A stretch of 6,974 bases of DNA, taken from NCBI GenBank assembly GCA_913053665.1, contig CAJXGR010000164.1:1-6974 (forward strand), given 5' to 3'. The notes under the pieces were generated by a model. That model did no database searches. It saw only the letters and a list, made by a program, of their open reading frames with translations, and was not told the DNA's origin. Made by a program: the position numbers and the translations under genes. Source of the DNA: an uncultured Spirochaetia bacterium (GTDB taxonomy: Bacteria > Spirochaetota > UBA6919). Positions 4,487 through 6,974 of this stretch are shown here, one piece after another (the stretch's first letter is position 1; every line of letters begins with the position of its first letter).

Positions 4487-6265
4487 TTGGTCTATGAACT
4501 TGTGCTACTGATCATTTTTCTGACAGGAGCGTTTCTTTTATTGGCTCTTTTTGGTGGAAAGCTGGTTTCCCTGGCCAGAGTCCCCAAAGTGACGGGCTAC
4601 CTGCTTATAGGCCTTTTAATAGGCTCCTTAGACCCTTCTGTATTGGCTTATATCTTTCCTGACTATGATCAAAACCTGATCTTGAATGGCCATGAATTCA
4701 AGATACTCGATCTCTTTAAAGTGGTTAAAGAAATAGGTTTAGGACTCATCGTCTTTAATATCGGCGGTGAGTTTCAGTTTGAACACTTCAAAAAACTGGG
4801 TCGCAAAGTCTTATGGATTTCCTTTTATGAAATCCTCCTCACCCTGGGACTTGTAAGTCTCTTGGCATTCATCACTTTCAGCTTTTCAGACTACCCTGTG
4901 GGTGATCATATAATGACCTATTCATTATTGCTGGGTGTGATAGCCATTGCCACAGCCCCGGCGGCCACCCTCCTGGTACTTCGGGAATATGAGTCAGAGG
5001 GGCCTGTCACCGATCACATCCTTGTATTGGTAGGACTAAACAATATTGTATGCATTCTTGCATTTAAAATACTGTTCACCGACTTTGTCAAAGAGAATGC
5101 CCACTTCCTGGAACCTGTCATAGACGTCCTATCCTCCATCGGATTGGGGATTGTGGTGGGACTTCTTTTGGGCTTCGTGGAAAAATGGCTGGAGAAGTCC
5201 GGAGAACTTCTCTTGGTCGTTCTTTCAGGGATCGCTCTCAATATAGGCATTGCTTTCTTATTGGATCGTCACGGGATTCTCCACGTCGATCACTTGCTCG
5301 CTAACTTATTTATGGGCATGACGTTAATTAATTCCAGCACAAAAGGTGAGGCCAGTTTTAAAGCCGTTAAAAACGTGGATCTCCCCATCTATGTACTCTT
5401 TTTCGTGTTGGCTGGAGCGAATCTCCATGTCAATCAGCTTTGGACTGGCGGGATCCTCTTTGTCATCTATGTGATCGGGAGAACAGCCGGTAAGTTCATG
5501 GGTAGTAATATAGGAGTTCGTTTTGTGGGTCTCACCCAGAAGCTTGGACGGAACGTGGGCTACGGGCTTTTACCTCAAGCTGGTGTGGCCATTGGCTTAG
5601 CCTATATTCTTAAAAGTGAAGATCCCGTCATGGGAGACACCCTGTCAATCGTGATCCTGTCCTCCGTAATGGTCTTTGAGCTGGTGGGCCCACTATTTAC
5701 AAGACACGCCATCGTGAAGGGAGGCGAGGTCAAGGAAATATCATTATCTAAACGGCTCTCTCAGTCGAAGAGACGGAGTTATCACCGGGTGCTTGTCAGA
5801 CTGAGACGATCTCTTGGCTTTCCACGGAGTAAAAGAGCCAGGGAGAAGAAAATCACCTGTAATGATCTGTTGAGATCCAGTGTGGAAACAATCCCTGAGA
5901 ACATGCCCTTTGACGAGGTCCTTAAGTTTGCCTCTCACTGTAAGTATGACCATTTCCCAGTCATCAATGACGATCATCTTTTAGTGGGAACGATCTCTTA
6001 TGCAGAAATCCGGGATTATCTCCTAGACCCGGAGTTCTCTCACCTTGTGATAGCCAGCGATATTATGAGGGAAAACCCCCCCACCGCTTACCCACAGGAT
6101 AGCTTACAAAAGCTACTCATCCTGTTCCATGCGTCTAACGATGATTTGGACTATCTCCCGGTGATCGATGATCAGGACATGCCTCACATCATCGGAATGG
6201 TCACCCAAAAGGACGTGATCTCTGCGTTTAGAAAGCTGAATAAATCAAAAAGCAATCCGGAATAG
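4487..6265 (+). CDS. CPA2-family (Kef-type) cation:proton antiporter with tandem CBS domains
   Basis: The 592-residue product has a Na+/H+-exchanger fold at about residues 5-410, some 12 hydrophobic segments, in the inner membrane. Family marks include VTGYLLIGLLIG (35-46), GLGLIVFNIGGEF (84-96), ATAPAATLLVLREYESEGP (155-173), GRTAGK (331-336) and LLPQAGVAIGLAY (361-373). Two cytoplasmic CBS domains (about 458-513 and 524-583) replace the usual TrkA-N domain and probably sense adenine nucleotides. Notably, the segment after LREYESEGP reads LVGLNNIVCI (181-190), with N185-N186 where relatives usually carry DD, ND or QD, the cation-binding acid. Transport activity, ion or mechanism may therefore differ. 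The start is TTG at 4487, supported by AAGGA (4475-4479) seven bases upstream and by the hydrophobic segment right after it. A basic linker (about 422-455) joins membrane and CBS parts. It is spaced 148 bases from the previous gene, so likely a separate unit. Confidence 0.88.
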   Translation: MVYELVLLIIFLTGAFLLLALFGGKLVSLARVPKVTGYLLIGLLIGSLDPSVLAYIFPDYDQNLILNGHEFKILDLFKVVKEIGLGLIVFNIGGEFQFEHFKKLGRKVLWISFYEILLTLGLVSLLAFITFSFSDYPVGDHIMTYSLLLGVIAIATAPAATLLVLREYESEGPVTDHILVLVGLNNIVCILAFKILFTDFVKENAHFLEPVIDVLSSIGLGIVVGLLLGFVEKWLEKSGELLLVVLSGIALNIGIAFLLDRHGILHVDHLLANLFMGMTLINSSTKGEASFKAVKNVDLPIYVLFFVLAGANLHVNQLWTGGILFVIYVIGRTAGKFMGSNIGVRFVGLTQKLGRNVGYGLLPQAGVAIGLAYILKSEDPVMGDTLSIVILSSVMVFELVGPLFTRHAIVKGGEVKEISLSKRLSQSKRRSYHRVLVRLRRSLGFPRSKRAREKKITCNDLLRSSVETIPENMPFDEVLKFASHCKYDHFPVINDDHLLVGTISYAEIRDYLLDPEFSHLVIASDIMRENPPTAYPQDSLQKLLILFHASNDDLDYLPVIDDQDMPHIIGMVTQKDVISAFRKLNKSKSNPE

Positions 6266-6417
6266 GTAAGATGAATATGATGTGTGATTTATTAAATATA
6301 CTTTGAACGGTTATAAATTGAACCTTTCTAATTTTGTGTAATATCCTTTAGAGGTGTCCCCACAACCTTAAAAAGCTCCGTTATTACCCGTTTGCAGTAT
6401 AATATCAGAGGATAATT
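6266..6417. other. AT-rich spacer between antiporter and TPR gene
   Basis: No coding sequence or convincing terminator is seen in these 152 bases. A TATAAT hexamer at 6398-6403 sits only 14 bases before the next ATG and has no -35 at a suitable distance. The ribosome binding site AGAGGA at 6407-6412 belongs to the TPR gene. Confidence 0.45.
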
Positions 6418-6974
6418 ATGATAGGGAAAAATATTTCTATAGCATTTATACTAGTTTTTATTCTTGTCCCTCATGATTTTCTCTTTTCTAATTCAACTAA
6501 AGAAAATATGGAACAGGGAGTTAAAGCTTGGAAAAACGGTGATTATACTAGAGCTATAGTATATGTTACACGTGTTATCAAGAGTAAATACTCAAAGGAT
6601 TTTAGTTATGGAGCGTACTTAGTACGAGGGGATTGCTATGATAATCTTCGTAAGTATCGACAAGCCATTCAAGATTTTACAAAAGCAATTTATATTCATC
6701 CTAAAAAATATGAAGGATATTTTGCTCGAGGTGAAACACGTATTACAATTGGTGATTTTAAAGATGCCATTCAAGATTTTACAAAAGCGATTCAGATAAA
6801 CCCAGGATATATATATAGCTACACCCATCGTGGGTCTGCTTATCACGAACTTAAACTTTATAGAAGTGCCATTAAGGATTATACAAAGTTTATCCAATCA
6901 ACTACCCAGCTAAATCCTAAATTAGATGAAGCTTATTATTATCGTGGATTAGCTTATTATCGAATAGATAAATA
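6418..6974 (+). CDS. Exported tetratricopeptide-repeat (TPR) protein, 3' end beyond the window
   Basis: The frame is open from ATG 6418 to the window edge: 185 codons plus two bases, with no stop. AGAGGA at 6407-6412, five bases upstream, supports the start. Residues 1-25 form a signal peptide (MIGKNISIAFILVFILV, then ..FLFSN), so the protein is periplasmic or surface-linked. TPR units follow at roughly 29-60, 66-97, 98-131, 132-168 (slightly expanded) and from 170 onward, with the usual W/Y-G-Y/F-A-P pattern, for example GDYTRAI, RQAIQDFTKAIYIHP and KDAIQDFTKAIQINP. TPRs are protein-protein interaction scaffolds; nothing here names the partner. A 23-base DNA segment is repeated exactly, 102 bases apart (34 codons), showing recent unit duplication. 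Much of the gene is more AT-rich than the preceding antiporter. What follows the TPRs cannot be seen. Confidence 0.85.
   Translation, partial: MIGKNISIAFILVFILVPHDFLFSNSTKENMEQGVKAWKNGDYTRAIVYVTRVIKSKYSKDFSYGAYLVRGDCYDNLRKYRQAIQDFTKAIYIHPKKYEGYFARGETRITIGDFKDAIQDFTKAIQINPGYIYSYTHRGSAYHELKLYRSAIKDYTKFIQSTTQLNPKLDEAYYYRGLAYYRIDK
6664..6788 (+). repeat. Direct DNA repeat within the TPR gene, 102-base period
   Basis: Bases 6664-6686 and 6766-6788 are identical over 23 bases, both encoding AIQDFTKA in frame. The 102-base offset equals one 34-residue TPR. Identity at the nucleotide level, including synonymous positions, implies recent duplication or gene conversion between units. Confidence 0.85.

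Noticed and set aside
6398..6403. TATAAT as promoter of the TPR gene
   Set aside because: It would start transcription at about 6410, inside the ribosome site, and no -35 is found at 16-18 bases.
6619..6897. Open frame on the - strand rich in repeated LNG motifs
   Set aside because: It is the antisense shadow of the TPR repeats; the + strand frame has a signal peptide, ribosome site and clear TPR pattern.

Overview
The window reads as a bacterial chromosomal segment from a Gram-negative-type organism. Several products have Sec signal peptides or N-terminal membrane anchors, and the genes have ordinary Shine-Dalgarno sites. Every intact gene is on the + strand. The phylum cannot be fixed from sequence alone. 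The mix of a TsuA-like transporter, DUF4384 and YD-like exported proteins, and dispersed palindromic intergenic repeats would fit a spirochaete or a lineage of the Bacteroidota/Marinimicrobia kind, but that is only an impression.

Layout: (a) 2-1525 is a YeeE/YedE-family (TsuA-like) sulfur-compound transporter with an exported, acidic N-terminal extension; its true start may lie upstream of the window. (b) 1526-2275 is a damaged stretch: two long perfect hairpins (1673-1713 and 1751-1793) are followed by the first ~133 codons of a short-chain dehydrogenase, whose reading frame is replaced at a third perfect palindrome (2212-2251). The catalytic half of the enzyme is gone. (c) 2276-2599 has no gene. 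It holds a dispersed-type inverted repeat whose right end may supply the -35 box of a promoter for the next gene. (d) 2600-3610 and 3691-4338 encode two envelope proteins: a tyrosine-rich YD-like exported protein ending in a poly-Asp tail, and a membrane-anchored DUF4384 protein ending in a Lys-rich tail. (e) 4487-6265 is a CPA2-type cation:proton antiporter with two C-terminal CBS domains, a TTG start, and Asn-Asn where transporting relatives carry an acidic pair. (f) 6418-6974 is the 5' part of an exported TPR protein that runs off the window.

The genes do not form one clear pathway. Their common theme is envelope and transport function: sulfur-compound uptake, ion exchange and three exported or anchored proteins of unknown role. 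I see no RNA genes, CRISPR arrays, transposase genes or known defence systems. The points most worth checking are the Asn-Asn substitution in the antiporter, the palindrome-bracketed dehydrogenase remnant, and the oppositely charged tails of the two adjacent envelope proteins.
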